This document shows positions 50,441 to 63,552 of a DNA stretch of 64,000 nt, in pieces. Below the pieces are notes generated by a model that had not been told where the DNA came from, did no database searches, and saw only the letters and a list, made by a program, of their open reading frames with translations. The position numbers were made by a program, and so were the translations under genes. The stretch comes from Lathyrus oleraceus (taxonomy: Eukaryota; Streptophyta; Magnoliopsida; Fabales; Fabaceae). The stretch's first letter is position 1, and every line of letters starts with the position of its first letter. Location of the stretch: contig NC_066585.1 in NCBI RefSeq assembly GCF_024323335.1, forward strand, positions 181,802,294 through 181,866,293, written 5' to 3'.

Positions 50441-52250
50441 TTATAAGTCTCGAACCAACAATGATATTTTAACAACGGACTAAGCTCATAAATCGATTGC
50501 AAGTTTTAACTATAGATATCTCTCCAACCAAGCAGAGGTTTTAATTGGTTTACCTCAACCATCAAACAAGAGATTTTCACCTTGTTTAGCTCACAACCAA
50601 AAAAAAATTTCTCCCATTGAGAATTTACAACATTGGCCTTACACCAGACAAAAAACACCTCAGAGATATAAATATTTCACTCTCAAAAGTACTAAGAGAG
50701 AGAGAGAGAGAGACAGAGAGAGAGAGAGAAGAGTAAGAGAAAGATACTTCAAATATATTTTTTGGTGTGCGAAGAAGTGAATAAGGATCTTCTATTTATA
50801 GGACAAAATTTGGCTTTAAAAGGAAAAGATCCATGGGTATTTTTAATGGTGATAATCAATTAGCCCAACCATATAATCAATTATCAAGTCCAAAAATTGA
50901 AGGTTTTTAAAGGAGTTGTTACTAATCGACTATTAACTATAATAATTAATTATGAGGCATTGCAAAAATTAATAATCAATTAGGCCTCGAAGTTAATTTG
51001 TTATACAGTGCAAAATGCACTCATAAAGAGCTTTTAGAGTTCTTAGCCAATTATCTAGGCACAATTTTTTTGTTGGTAATTTTCATAAAAAGATAGACTT
51101 TCCAAAAGGATGAAAGTTCTTGTGTTATTTGACTTAGTAAAATTAAGAGATAGTCTTATACCTTTATAACTCTAAAGCTTCCGGTTTTATGCCACATTAT
51201 CTTTGACTTTTGCATATCACTGGAACTTTGAATCTTCTTCTAATGAGGCTTGATATAACTCTTAACAATAAAAACCAATACTAAACAAAATGCTTGATCA
51301 AAGATCTTCACTAACTTCATTGGGCACCGCTTGACATATGGTGTTTTCCTCGAAAGATAGGTTTTGAAAACTTGATCTCCAAGAACTTTATCATAACTTG
51401 ATCATCACAATATATTTTAATATCTTGATAACAACTTGATCATCACAACAGATGACACACTGATCTTCAAATACTACCACCTGATCATATCAGACCTTCA
51501 TATCCAAGCACCACCACTTGATCACATCAGATGATAACTACACTAGTCATGTTCGAAACCAAAGCACTTATGATGAAGACTTCTCTTAGGAGAGTTGTCA
51601 AAATCAAAACTAAACAGGTTGTTGTAGACATCATAACTACAAGAACATAGATCCACACTCTTCTCTTTTTTTTATGACAACAACACATCTCTTAGGGAGG
51701 TAGACAAATAAATAAGTAAAGGTGATAAATTGTAAACTCTCCATAAAAAATACAAAGAGTATATCCTACCCCTTGAGAGTATACTTCTCCCGCTTTGGTA
51801 TTATCAAAAAGTTGGGAAAAATAAACAGATAAGTAAATATGACATGTATCAAGCATATAGATTAGCAAGGCATGCTCACGCATTTAAAGAAAACATTCAT
51901 TATTAATTAAAAACTGAATTCTTGTACAAAAGAGGGAAACAACTAGGAGTTAAAGCATAATAAAACAAAATTAAGCAAATCTACTAATCATCATAATCAT
52001 CATCGTTGAACACTCCCAAAGGCATGCTAAATCCAATTTCTGTGAGCATCTAGGCTAACATGTTAATCTTTGTGTAAGCCTTCTTCTGCCTCTTCATGAT
52101 TTTGTTGAGGAAAGCTTTTGTTGATGAGAATTTCATAATCAAATTCTTCCAGTAGAGATGTCTCTCCTTGCTGAGGTGAAACTGGCTCACTAGAAGAACT
52201 TTCTTTTTCTTTGAAGGATTTGTAGGATTTTTTTAGGGATTAGATGTTTA
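50441..52250. other. Copia LTR/UTR and post-pol remnant
   Basis: AATCAATTAG-type words recur at 50858-50990. TTCTCCCGCTTTGGTATTAT at about 51786 resembles the CTCCCCCTTTG polypurine-complement of the SIRE-type element. On the minus strand at 52060-52250, EPVSPQQGETSLLEEFDYEI reads like the end of a SIRE-type post-pol ORF, with stops after. Confidence 0.4.
50695..50730. repeat. (GA)n microsatellite
   Basis: About 17 GA units with one GACAGA interruption. Confidence 0.9.
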
Positions 52251-55200
52251 AGTAGCTAATTCATAATAAACATTAAGAATGAATATTGATTAATAACTAC
52301 AACATATATAACACCGTGATTAATATGAATTCATGAGTATTTGGATAATTACATATAACCCTAACAAAAGAGAATTTAGCTGCTTTTACTTATAGTAGCT
52401 TTACAATGATGATAAAAAATAAATAGATTAAATAATATCAACAACAATTACTCTGGATAAATGAAGCCTCGACCTTCATTTCTTCAATACCTCTCTTGAG
52501 ATTGCCCACTCTCTATTCTCTCTTAATTTGTTCTGAGATATATAATGAAAATAACTTCAAATGTTGTTACACTAACTATGACCTCTATTTATAGGGGTTT
52601 GAGTACGGGATTTCTCCCAACGTGGTCTTTAGCTCTCCTAGAGAGCCTTATTTTTTCACTAGGAAGTCATGTCTAGCTCATCTAATTAGGCATTGGCCGC
52701 TTTAATTCACCCATCGAGCTTCTCTATTCGCCTAGCTAGAAAACTCGTGCTTCTCCTTAAAGTTACTTAGTCAAGAAGTCTTTGAACCATCTTGTTTCTC
52801 CCAACGAGTTTGTCACCTCATCCAACGAGTTTCATTTCTTCTGCATGAAGTAACTTAGACCGGAAGTCATCTTGAACTGCCTATTTTTTTCCCAATGAGT
52901 ATGCGTTTTCTCCTTGCATGGACGAGTAAAAAAGGTTGCCCTATTTATGACCTATTTTGGTCCTGTCTTGGCTGGGTGAGCCCATGCTTCACCTAGGGAG
53001 TTATCTTCTACTTAACTTCAATGATTTGTTATTTTCTTAGATGTTTTTACGTGTACTCGTGAGTAACATATTTAAAATGTTCATACATATGTTTATCTAC
53101 TTTTTATGATAGATTGAGGGTTTTTCATGAGATTATTGATTTTTAAATTAATAACTACTTATGTTAAATAAGTAACTTTGGCACTTAGCAACTCTCCCAA
53201 AGTTATATTTTTGTTTGCCCTCAAACAAAATTCATACAAATGACAAATGATTCTAATAATTTAATCATACATATTTCATGTAAGGTTTTTGATTAATCAG
53301 ACACATTAAAATTGTAGTTTGGCATGATTTCTTAAAATGCAAATTCAAAATGAATATCATAACTATCCATAAATCATAGCATGAAGATGAAAATATTGTT
53401 TAACCAAAGTATGATTTCAATTCAAGTTTAGAGCAACAATCAATTTTTATTAGAATCATAATCTCACTTAATTTCACTAAATTGGGCGGTGTTTCCATCA
53501 TTTTCAGAAAATGCATATACTACAAATCAATTTTATATTTCATCTATAAAATATCACAAAATATGTATTTAGTCATGGATTATTAATGTCTTCATTAGGT
53601 TGTAACGTGATTTGGCTACAAGAAACATTGGCTTTTCTTTGTATTCAAAAAGTGCCTTGAAGATAAGAGAGCATAAGTTCTTTTTGCTTTTATACTTCTT
53701 TTTCCTTAAGAATTACAAATTTATTTGACTATTTATTTGTTTTTATTTGACAATTTGTTTGTTTTTTTCTTTTACTATTTGCTTTTCATTGTTTTTGTCA
53801 AAGTATCTTCCCTTTTTCTTTTAGTTTTGATTACTAATTTTTAACATACTTGTCTTCTTTCTTTAATGAATCCTTTATCTCCAACTTTGTATATTATATA
53901 CCCTTAAATTTTAATGCTCCCCTATCATTAAGACAAGTGTACTTGCTAAAATAAAATAAAATGAGGGTAGAATTGTGTTTGTAAAGCTGTTTGTGGTGTT
54001 TAAGGTATTTTGCCGGTGGTTAGGATTAGATCACGCCAAGTGGTGATAAGCTTTGTATATGGATTTTCAGGGTAAAAATTAGAGATTTTGTTCAGCCCTA
54101 AGGTCGAGGTATTTGTATAAGTCCCTTGGGTCTAGGCTAGAGAACTGGAAAGTAGTTTCCTTTGCTTCCATTACCAAAAAATATGGCAAAGGGAAACTTG
54201 TTTTCCCCAGGATCATAGGAGAAGCAATTTTCTGCATTGACTCCCTTCTTCATCCAATCATCATATGTGCACGACATCACCCACATTTATTGGATATGTG
54301 AGGGTTACTTTAGGCAGCCCAAATCCAATAGGGAGACCTATCATTGAATTCGGTCGGCCTTATGCCCTGTCTAGGGTGGCCAATGTTAGTATCAAAGTGC
54401 ACCTAAGAGGCAAAGGGTGAAATAGATGTTATAAAATTCTAGTTTTAGGGACACTACTGGTTTATTTTTCATGTTTATAGTATGAGAGATAAAGCGGTAA
54501 AGTGCAGAAAAATGAAGAACACCGAGAATTATACTAGTTTGTCTCACAATCTGAGAGTACGTCTAATTCCCTTACACACCATAAAAGATGCCCACTATTG
54601 TTAGTTCTATGTACAGTCTATCACCAAGAATCTCCTACAATCTTCTAATAATAACAATGAATCACACCACTTCCTTGATTTCCAAACACACTAAGATAAC
54701 ACCCCACTATCCTAGAATACAACAATGAAGAAAGAAAATTATTTTCTTCTTATAACCATAACACTTTATGAATAAGAATGACAATTTGATTTTGACTACA
54801 ATAAAGAGATATTACAATGAATGTTCTTCCCTTTGTACATAATTACAATCCCGTGATGACAATTTCAAGTGCTCAAAGATACATAGAGAACTCTCTAGCA
54901 TGATATGGAACTTTAAAACATACATCTGACAATAGAAAAACAATAAGTTTGGTTGTTTTTTAAAGTTTGACAAAGAGGTTACTATGATCAGTGGAGTTCA
55001 GGGCTATCTATACTGCCTAGAACACCCTTTCAAAGAGGTTACTATGTGTACAAAAAATGACTTTTTAAAACTTGTATAATCTGTAACACTTTGAAAACAT
55101 ATTTTAATGCATATGCTAGACTTTCAACATGAAGAAGAAGAGTTCTCATGAGAATTTGAAACTACCAATAATTAATTGCATCATGCACCTGGAATTACAT

Positions 55201-55567
55201 AGAATCTTCAATTGAATTCTTCACTTGAATACATATTTTGGCTATAAGCACCTGGATTATGTTTTGCTTCGTTTACATTAAGCTTTACACTTGATCTTGA
55301 TATTTGTCTTCATGAAAAACATGAGTTACATTAACCTTACATAATTACAGCCAATGCCTTCGTTAGGGAACTTACATTTCGCCAGTATGCTTGTATTTAC
55401 TTTCTTCTTTATTGTTTGTCCCTTATTAGGTCCTATAAAATTATCATGGAACACATTCCATTAAGCATGTGGGATTATAAAGGAAGAAGTAACTCAATTC
55501 GAGTGTTTCAAGTCTTCATATTTGGATTAACCCCCAAAGGGATCTTCAGATCAAATATGGGGATAGT
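52251..55567. other. Unassigned retroelement-like intergenic DNA
   Basis: No convincing gene. 52600-53000 repeats CCCAACGAG/TCCAACGAGTTTC-like words. A 62-codon plus frame at 54113-54301 is open but unrecognised. The mixture of TCT-rich and AT-rich blocks suggests old LTR/UTR material. Confidence 0.35.
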
Positions 55568-55800
55568 CCCTCAAGTAGAACTTGGAGTGAGCCCCTCAAG
55601 CTGAGCTTATTGGAGAGTCCAACAAGCAGAGCTTGGGGAGAGTCACTCAAGAAGAGCTAGAGGTGAGTCCCTCAAGCAAATCTTGGGGTGAGTCCCTTAA
55701 GCAGAGTTTGGGGTGAGTCCCACGAACAAAGCTTAGGGCGAGCCCATCAGGCAGATCTTGGGGTGACTTCCTCAAGCATAGATTAGTATGAGTCCCTCAA
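55568..55800. repeat. 25-bp minisatellite, about nine units
   Basis: Units follow CCCTCAAGCAGAGCTTGGGG plus TGAGT, diverged by about 10-25 percent, one unit with an extra base. Unit starts are near 55568, 55593, 55619, 55644, 55669, 55694, 55719, 55744 and 55769. It stands just upstream of a gypsy-type gag-like gene. Confidence 0.85.
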
Positions 55801-56157
55801 ATGTCACAAAAATATTCAATTAATTATGGACTTATCTTAAGAAGCCAAATCAGTATGGGTTCCTTGCACGTTTCAGAGACGTGGGGGTATTCTCCTAGCA
55901 ACTGTTGACATGCCCAGTGAAAGGTTACTCATTACCTACTTAGCATAGTTTTTAGATCCTTATAAGGACATTTTCAACCTCCACTTGTTGACATTTTAAA
56001 TCTTTTCTTCTTCAGGGAATCAAACTCATACTTGAATCTCTCACCGAGATTAGAGTGAACTCAGCTTTGAACTTTGCCAAGCCCACATTCTTTCCCCCAT
56101 TTGAAGGTATAGGCTTTCACTGCTCATCTCCCTTTTATTTTTCTAAAGGAAATAATT

Positions 56158-59066
56158 ATGGATTTAGATGAAAGTGGTAATGTGATAGAGCCCTATAATA
56201 ATAGAGAGTGGATATAAATGTATTTTTGTTGCATAAGCGGCATTGAGCGGGCAGACAAATTAATTGACTATATGCTTTTAGAAATAAGAGTATTTGGGAG
56301 TTATGAGAGTACTAGTAACTATGATAGTTAGAGTGGTAGTGATTTTCTTTCTTCTTTTTCTTTCCTAGGAAATACCTGGAAACCAATGGTGGACAACAAT
56401 CCTAAGTACACGAGTGTCGAGAACTTCGAGACCCATTATACTTGTGAGGAGAGGGTGGCCTCCTTTTGGATATATAACAACATCTTTGGAACGAGCAAGT
56501 TATTTTAGAAGCATGCTCTAAAGAGGAATGGGACAACATGGTCGTCCCATGACTCACCAAATCCCTTTTTCTATTTGCACCTCCCCATCTTTATGATTTT
56601 GGCATTTGGGTTCCCATTATTCTATTTGAAGCAGAGGCTTTTAAGACTGGAAACATTTCTCCCAATGAATTCTCGCCAAACAGTCAGGGGCTTCATTAGG
56701 GCCTTCGATATCACATGCTAACGCCTAGAATCCAACCTTACCATAATGATAGGTCAACAAGTGCACGAAAATATTGGTTATAATATAAAAAGTGTCTAAC
56801 CCACAAAGACCAATGTCAACTACTGTTATCTATTGTTACTATGTTTATTTAAGGCTATGAGTGATTTTTTTTTTTGAAAAGGAAAATAAATAAAATTCTT
56901 TGAAATTAATTATGAGATGGGAGACCGGAATGTGGCTCTCGTCAGCCGGTTAGTGCTCACAAAGTCGTTAATTATAATTAAAATGGGACAATATTTTCTT
57001 TGTAAAAAAATTATTAATTTTTAAGGAACCGTTGGCTTTCGCGTAACCAATAGAAAATTTTAGCTTGGATTATAACTTTTCACTTTCTCCTGTTCAACAT
57101 GTTACAGTGCACAAGTATTTTTGGAAATTAATCACTTTTAATTACTTGAAAAGTTGCTTAAGGTAGAAAGTTTAATTTAAAAGTATTGATGGCTTTCACA
57201 CGTCTAGTACCAGTTTTTAAGCGCATAAACGCTCGCTTTCACATGTCTGTTTATACTCTTAAAATCTCCTTTTTGAAAACTAAAATTTTCCTAATCAACT
57301 AGAAAATTCTTTCACAATGTTAGTAATTGAAAACTGAATTTTCCTATAGTCAGATAAAGGTTATGTTCTTTCAAATCAAAACTGATTTCTCTATGTTTTT
57401 GCTTCGCAGTAAACATTAAAGTTAAAAAAGAAAATAATTTAAGCCATAAACAATTCCCAATTAATTAAACTTTTTAAAACTTAATTCGAGCACCATCAGT
57501 ACAACGATCCTCACATTCTGGGCTCGACAGATTAATCAGACATGCTTAATACATAACAGATACTATAAATAATATTCAAGTTTAATTCTAACATCCTAAT
57601 AATAATAATATTAAATAAGCACATGCAAATTAATGTAAAGTGGAACAAAGTAAAAAGAAGTAAAAGGAAAATATGGAACGTGTAAACAAAACATGAATAT
57701 ATAAAATTATGCTACAAACGTGTACAGAGAAAAACTTGAATAAAAATTCGAAAAAAACTATTTCAGTAATATTGCAATGTAAATGATCCAAATACAGATA
57801 GATAATCTTCAATTTCTTACTAAAACTTGCAGTAATTCCTCGTTGTGAGAAAGTTACTACTTTTACAAAAGTAATTTTTTGTCTAAAAATAATACTAAAA
57901 ACTTGGATGATGAAGTCTAAACTGAAAAGTCCTATTTATAATGTTTAAATTCGTATTGAAATGACTTAGATCGTATAGAAGAAAGTGGAGATAATGGTGG
58001 AAATCTTGTTGAGTCAGAAACGTGGGCGAAAAATTCTGGCCATTAAGACCATGACAGACGTCATAGTCATGGTGAACCGTCCGTTATGAGATGGTGAGGG
58101 ATGACGGTCGTCATCCATATGACGGCCTACCCGTCATCCAGCTGAGACACATCTTCTTCTATTTGTTTTCTTCCTGGCATGATGGTTTTCCCTTTGACAC
58201 GTTATGACGACCTTCATGCTGGCAACGGGTCCGTCATGATAGTGCAAAATGTGTATTTTTCTCCCGTTTTCTCCGTTTCACATTGTTTTCTTGCACGGAT
58301 ACCCATTTATTGTAAAATACATGAAATGGACACAAAATACCAACATAATACTATAAAAATAAATAGAAAATGACATAAAATTGCATATGAATCGAGTCAG
58401 AAATGTGATATGTTTTTGAGTTATCACATAGGAATGTTTTTTCCTTCTATGGTACTAAGATCAGATTAAAAGAAGGTTGGGTGACTTTGGACACCTTGTT
58501 TGGTAGGACATTTTTCAAGCCTCATTCCAAAAACTATAAGAATTGGAAGGATATGTTTGTGAGAGTGAGGGGTGAGATGGCTCATCCATGGTCATGAATA
58601 GGGAGGAAGACACCATTCGTTTTCCTCTATCTTGGACAGAAGACCCATTGGAGATCATTGGATTTGATTTTGATTACCTTACCATAACCAAGAGGGAGAT
58701 GGTTTATTTTCTGGATGAATTTGAAATCATGAGGCCCGGGAAAATGATTGAGTTATATCAGGGGGAATGGTATCATGATCAATGAGTTATTGGGTAAGTT
58801 TGTGATTGTATTGCTTCCCAATTATTATGATTATATACTTCCCTCACTATTTATAGCTTTTTTTTTTATTTTTTTCCTTTTTTGCAGAAAATATTTCGTC
58901 TTTCTCGATCACTGAAAGGAAAGCTCACTTAGCCAAGAAGAAGGTGGACGTAAAGAACAATGGACTGGTAGTCCGAAAATTCACCAAGGAGACCTCATCA
59001 CAAAATGGGGCAAAAGGGGCACTGAATGAAGCACCATTATCGAGACTCACACTCTCAAAACCCTAA
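56158..59066 (+). pseudogene. Gypsy-type transposon ORF split by a solo LTR
   Basis: This resembles the 'putative gypsy type transposon' proteins (Transposase_28 style). A first exon may start at 56158 (MDLDESGNVIEPYNNREW, one stop). After a CTAG acceptor, 56369-56746 reads NNPKYTSVENFETHYTCEER, then FKTGNISPNEFSPNS and GFIRAFDITC with frameshifts. A solo LTR interrupts at 56747-58426. The gene resumes at 58427 with FSFYGTKIRLKEGWVTLDTL, NWKDMFVRVRGEMAHPW, a frameshift, then TIRFPLSWTEDPLEIIGFDF and MRPGKMIELYQGE. A GGTAAGT donor (58793) and TTTTGCAG acceptor (58888) lead to KAHLAKKKVDVKNNGLVVRK and a stop at 59064. Function in the element is unknown; domain assignment is moderate. Confidence 0.6.
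56747..58426. mobile_element. 1.68-kb solo LTR inside the gypsy-type ORF
   Basis: The block starts TGATAGGTCAACAAGTGC and ends GAGTTATCA, with TGATA/TATCA inverted tips. Flanks are CATAA (56742-56746) and CATAG (58427-58431), a 5-bp duplication with one mismatch. The disrupted reading frame continues on the other side. No coding domain is inside, so this is best read as a solo LTR. Orientation is undetermined. Confidence 0.75.
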
Positions 59067-61239
59067 GGTAAGATGGATCTGTAAGGAGGTCCTTCTCATC
59101 CCCAAGACACGTGACTCCATACACAAGTTCAACTATGTTTTGGCAAAAACCACACAAGTCCATACAATCATAATATCCACAATAATTTTAAGAAAATAAT
59201 CTTGACTTGTATACAACCTTTATATTGAACTCTCTGCGAAATCTTTACTTGATTCTTACTTCTTGAATCTTCTAACTTAACCAATTTGCTTAAAGTCTTC
59301 GTGTGTGGAAATCAACCATAATTCCACCTATTTCTTGACTAATGAACTCTCCGAAGATTGAGAAGAAATCCTACCTTGTATGTAGGCTTTCACACAGCTC
59401 TACCAAGGTCAACCTTGAGAGAAAAAACTCTTTCTTTTCATTGGATTTTTCACCACCAGTCACAACAATCACAATCTTACAAGCCTCCTGAAAATCTTTA
59501 CAAATTCTTCAAGAAATGTTAGTTTCAAGACCCGTCTCCCTCAATAATTACAAATATTTATAATCAAGATCTCAATTCAAACTAGAGGTCAAAGATGAAA
59601 GAAATTCTGATTGCAAGAGTTTTTTAGTTTTAAAATATGAAATTTGTTATTGTTATGTTCTTGGTTGTTATGAAATGAGGTGATAAAATAATTTATATCT
59701 GATGGAGATTAAGCAAAAAATAGGCGAAAAATGGTTTTTAGATTCGAGTCAAGAATATTTATTGATTTGACTCAAGTGAACAAGTAGAGTGAAACAAGAT
59801 TAACATAAAAAAAGTTATCCATTTCATGTGATTCGAGCCAAGTTATATCTATGATTCGAGTTAGACAAGCTCATGATTTGAGTGATGTAGAAAACCTGAT
59901 TCGAATTAATTTGGACAGAGCCAAGCAGGAAAATGTAAAAAAATGTGTGATTTGAGTCATTTGTAAAGTGTGATTCTAAAAAAATTGGGCAGTGGGTGCC
60001 AACAAGATTTATAAGATTCGAATCATGTGCAAATTGTGATTTGAGTCACATTGTTACATGATTCAAATAAAGTTAAAATTTTGATTCAAATCACAGATGC
60101 AAAAATCTTCTTGTTTTCCTCTATTTGATTTGATTCGAGTCATACCTTGTGAGTGATTCGAGTAACACACAAGAAATCTCAAATTTTCAAGTTTTTCAAA
60201 ATAGTTTGAGATTCCACTTTCCATATACTTGAACCTACATCAAATGTTATTCTTGTTCCATTAACTCAACCAACTGACTTAAAACACAATGATCATACTC
60301 AAATAAAAGAACTTGAATTATGTATACTAAAATGATTGGATTCAAAACTTAATCCAAATATGTTCAATTGAAGAGGAGACTCAATAAATAATAATAGTGA
60401 AATGAAAGCTTAAGAGACAAACAATAAAACCTTGGGGATCTCCCCCTTAATGTATTAGATACATGCAACTTCAGTCTCCCCCCTTTTTGATGCTTGACAA
60501 GCTTTCACTTAGAATTGAGATGACTTTGACCCAAAGAAAACTAATGCTTATGCTCCCCTTGAAACATTATTCTCACACAACAACATAAAACGCATAAAAC
60601 AGATCTAGACTCACATTACAACTTCTCCCCCTTTGATAAGATCAAAAAGAGATATATGGTAATGACTCTAACCACCAAATAACCAACAACAAAAGATAAA
60701 TTCCAGATGAACACATAAGCTAAATAGGTAAGAAGAATATACAACATCAGTGATCGGATACAGAACATGAAGATAGACATGCTACATGTAGCACACATGG
60801 AAATATACATGCAACAACATTTCAACAAAAGATTAGGTGATCAAAACTACTATAATGGAAGATTAAATAATGCATGAACTAGTATATGAATGCTCAAATG
60901 AACATAATTAATAACACACATTTAAAAATAATTTAAATGCAAGGATGGACAATCATAAGTATGCTATAGATGAATGAATAAAAATAATGTAATAATAAAA
61001 CCAATGAACATATGCCAAACAAACATACACACAATGATATAACCGGATACAAGTTTTATATAAACATACCAATGAGGTTAGTGAAACTATGATTTTCCAC
61101 AAGAAAGTGTTAGTGGATAAAAAAATACAAATATCAAAAGAAACTAAACAAAAATTCCAATATATTTAAAGCACAGGGAATCCAAGATTCCTAATTCCAT
61201 ACAAATCTTGGAAAAGGTTAAGATGATAATTGTTTTTTA
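59067..61239. other. Copia 3' UTR/LTR-like DNA
   Basis: Between 59735 and 60180 about a dozen variants of TGATTCGAGTCA occur. CTCCCCCCTTTTTGATGC (60477) and CTCCCCCTTTGATAAGATC (60626) resemble polypurine tracts of the minus-strand copia whose RNase H lies just to the right. No gene. Confidence 0.45.
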
Positions 61240-61541
61240 AAAATGACAGTAAGTGATATTTTGTATCAACGTATTAAAAAAAACGTCCACTTTTTCATCA
61301 TGATTTCTAAGAAAATGGTGTCAGATTTCTAGATGTTTAGTTCGTGAGTGAAGTACCGGATTCTTAGTGAGACTTATCGCGCTAGTGCTATCACACTTGA
61401 TCAGAATGCAGTCAAGTTTTAAATCATAATTTAACAATGATCACTTTAGCCGTAAGACTTATGCACAACAACTACCAGCGACTATATATTCAGCCTCGGC
61501 GATAGAAAGAGCAACGTTATGCCGCTTCTTACTATGCCAAG

Positions 61542-63552
61542 TGTAACACCCCAAAATTTGCCCTTCTCATTCATGCATTCATTTTTTAGGCCATTTAGTA
61601 TTTCATATTACATTGCATCATGTCAATCAGAATTAGCTCCAAGAAGCTTGAACATCATCCAGGACACTTTGTGGGTTTTATTCAAATGATCAGTCAACAC
61701 AAGGAAAAGACTTGAGGTACTACCAACAAGACCAAATGGGGCCTATTCACCGTACAAATCGCCAAGCTGGAAGAAGCAAGAATCTGCTGCTGACCTGTCA
61801 TGCTCGCTAGGCGAGCAGATGCTTCGCCTAGCGAAGAGCATTGTCATGCTCGCTAGGCGAGCAGATCCTTCGCTAGGCGAAGGGCGCGCATTTCAGGAAA
61901 TAACAGAAAAGATTTGGGCTTGAGCTGACCTCATTCTAAGCCCACAAGTCCACGAAAATCAGCTATAAATATAAGAGTTTCAGTAGAGGATTGGACACAG
62001 GGAAATAGACTTGGAGTTTCATTTGGAGAAAGATCTTGAGAGAAGGAAACCTAGGAACTACTCTGCAGCGACCTTCAGGCAGCCCTGAGAAGTTCACTCC
62101 GCCTCACGTAAACCCTAACGATACCTTGCCAATCCAGCCGTGTCGTTCAATTCCAATCGGTCTCTCATCAGGTATGCCTTTGTTCCTCTTACTTTATGCC
62201 TTGAGTTTGAATACTATGAATGTGTGAGGTAACATCAGGTTTTGCCCACGGGTTTATATTTGTGTATGAATATGTGAATAATGCCTTGAATGTTTAATAA
62301 TTTCGTTTCTGAGATGAATGCCATAGGGTCTGGAATCCTTAACATCGGACTGTTATCAATGAGAAACCTGAAACCCGCAGGCGCTCGCTAGCCGCTTCGC
62401 TAGGCGAGCACGCAGCGAAGCTTCGCTAAGCTTTCGCTAGGCGATGCAGTCGCGAATATGACATCATTCGCTCTTTTTGTTCTGTTTTGTTCTAACCTGT
62501 CTTTGTGTTGCCATGGCATTGTTTTCCCTGGATTTCATCTTGTTTGTCTAACCTTTCCGTTGAGTTTTCGTGAGGGCTCACATACTCTTGCAGGGATACC
62601 ATCTGGAGGTCTATTCCGATTACCCGTACTGATTGGTTTTCTTTGATGGTGTTAGCTTGGGAGGATCTCAGGGTTGCTTATCCTTTAATCGCTGTAGCTT
62701 CGGATCTTTATCCGTGTGGTACTTTTACTTCTTCCCCTTATTTTACCGCTTTCTTAGCTGGAAGACCTCAATAGGAGGCAATGTTTGAGCCCCTTGGTGG
62801 CATTTTATTTTAAGATACATGTTTTGTGTGGTGTGATTGTTCCCCCGTAGGATGCGAGGCTTCGTATAGTCTCCCGTCTGCATGCCAATTAAGGTAGCAC
62901 TGTTCCTTCGCCTAGGACTTCCTTTTTGCATGAGCGTTCCTAAAACGCAAACACCTCAACGCACGTTTACTCCTTCTACTACAGGCGAGTAAGTCTCCAA
63001 AGGTCGAGCATCCGGTAGATTGCGTAGTGACGTAGTTCGTCCAAGACCCAATCCATAACCCCGTAGTTAGCCGAACTACGGTCTGCTCTGATTCTCATTC
63101 CAGATGAGATACGTAGGCATAAGACGCGATGTCTTAGCGAGCACACATCCCCCCAACCCATAGGTCAGCCGAGCTACGAAGACTCTGATTCTCATATTCA
63201 GATGAGATACGTATGCAACGGATGCGACATCCGTGCGAGTCATTTTCCTTTAACCCCCCCTTTTTTAGTAAATAGTACATTAGAAAAACTCACACCCTTT
63301 AGACGAGAACTACAAAAGTGGATCCCGTAGAGTACTACGGATGCGTAGGGGTGCTAATACCTTCCCTTCGCATAACCGACTCCCGAACCCAAGATTTGGT
63401 TGCGAGACCTTGTCTTTTCCTTTCCTTTTTCCAGGTTTACTTCGAGTGTTTCCTTTCCCCCCCTTTGGGATAAATAACGCACGGTGGCGACTCTTCTGTC
63501 ATTTTCTTTCGTCGGTTGTTTTTTCGCGCACTGTATTTTTCAGGTTGCGACA
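61542..63552 (+). mobile_element. 2.0-kb solo LTR with perfect target duplication
   Basis: The block starts TGTAACACCCCAAAATTTGC and ends TTTTTCAGGTTGCGACA. It is flanked on both sides by CCAAG (61537-61541 and 63553-63557), a perfect 5-bp duplication. It splits the RNase H frame of a copia element. No coding domain was found inside. The end region (GGATGCGTAGGGGTGCTAAT, GGTGGCGACTC) is characteristic of legume Ty3/gypsy LTRs. Plus orientation follows from the TGTAACACCCC start. Confidence 0.85.
61801..61885. repeat. CTCGCTAGGCGAGC stem-like tandem repeat
   Basis: TGCTCGCTAGGCGAGCAGAT is repeated at 61801 and 61847, each followed by a CTTCGCCTAGCGAAG or CTTCGCTAGGCGAAG word. A second cluster lies at 62381-62446. 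All are inside the 2.0-kb solo LTR. Confidence 0.8.

Noticed and set aside
62743..63161. Short frames in the 2.0-kb LTR
   Set aside because: Lie wholly inside a bounded solo LTR and match no family.
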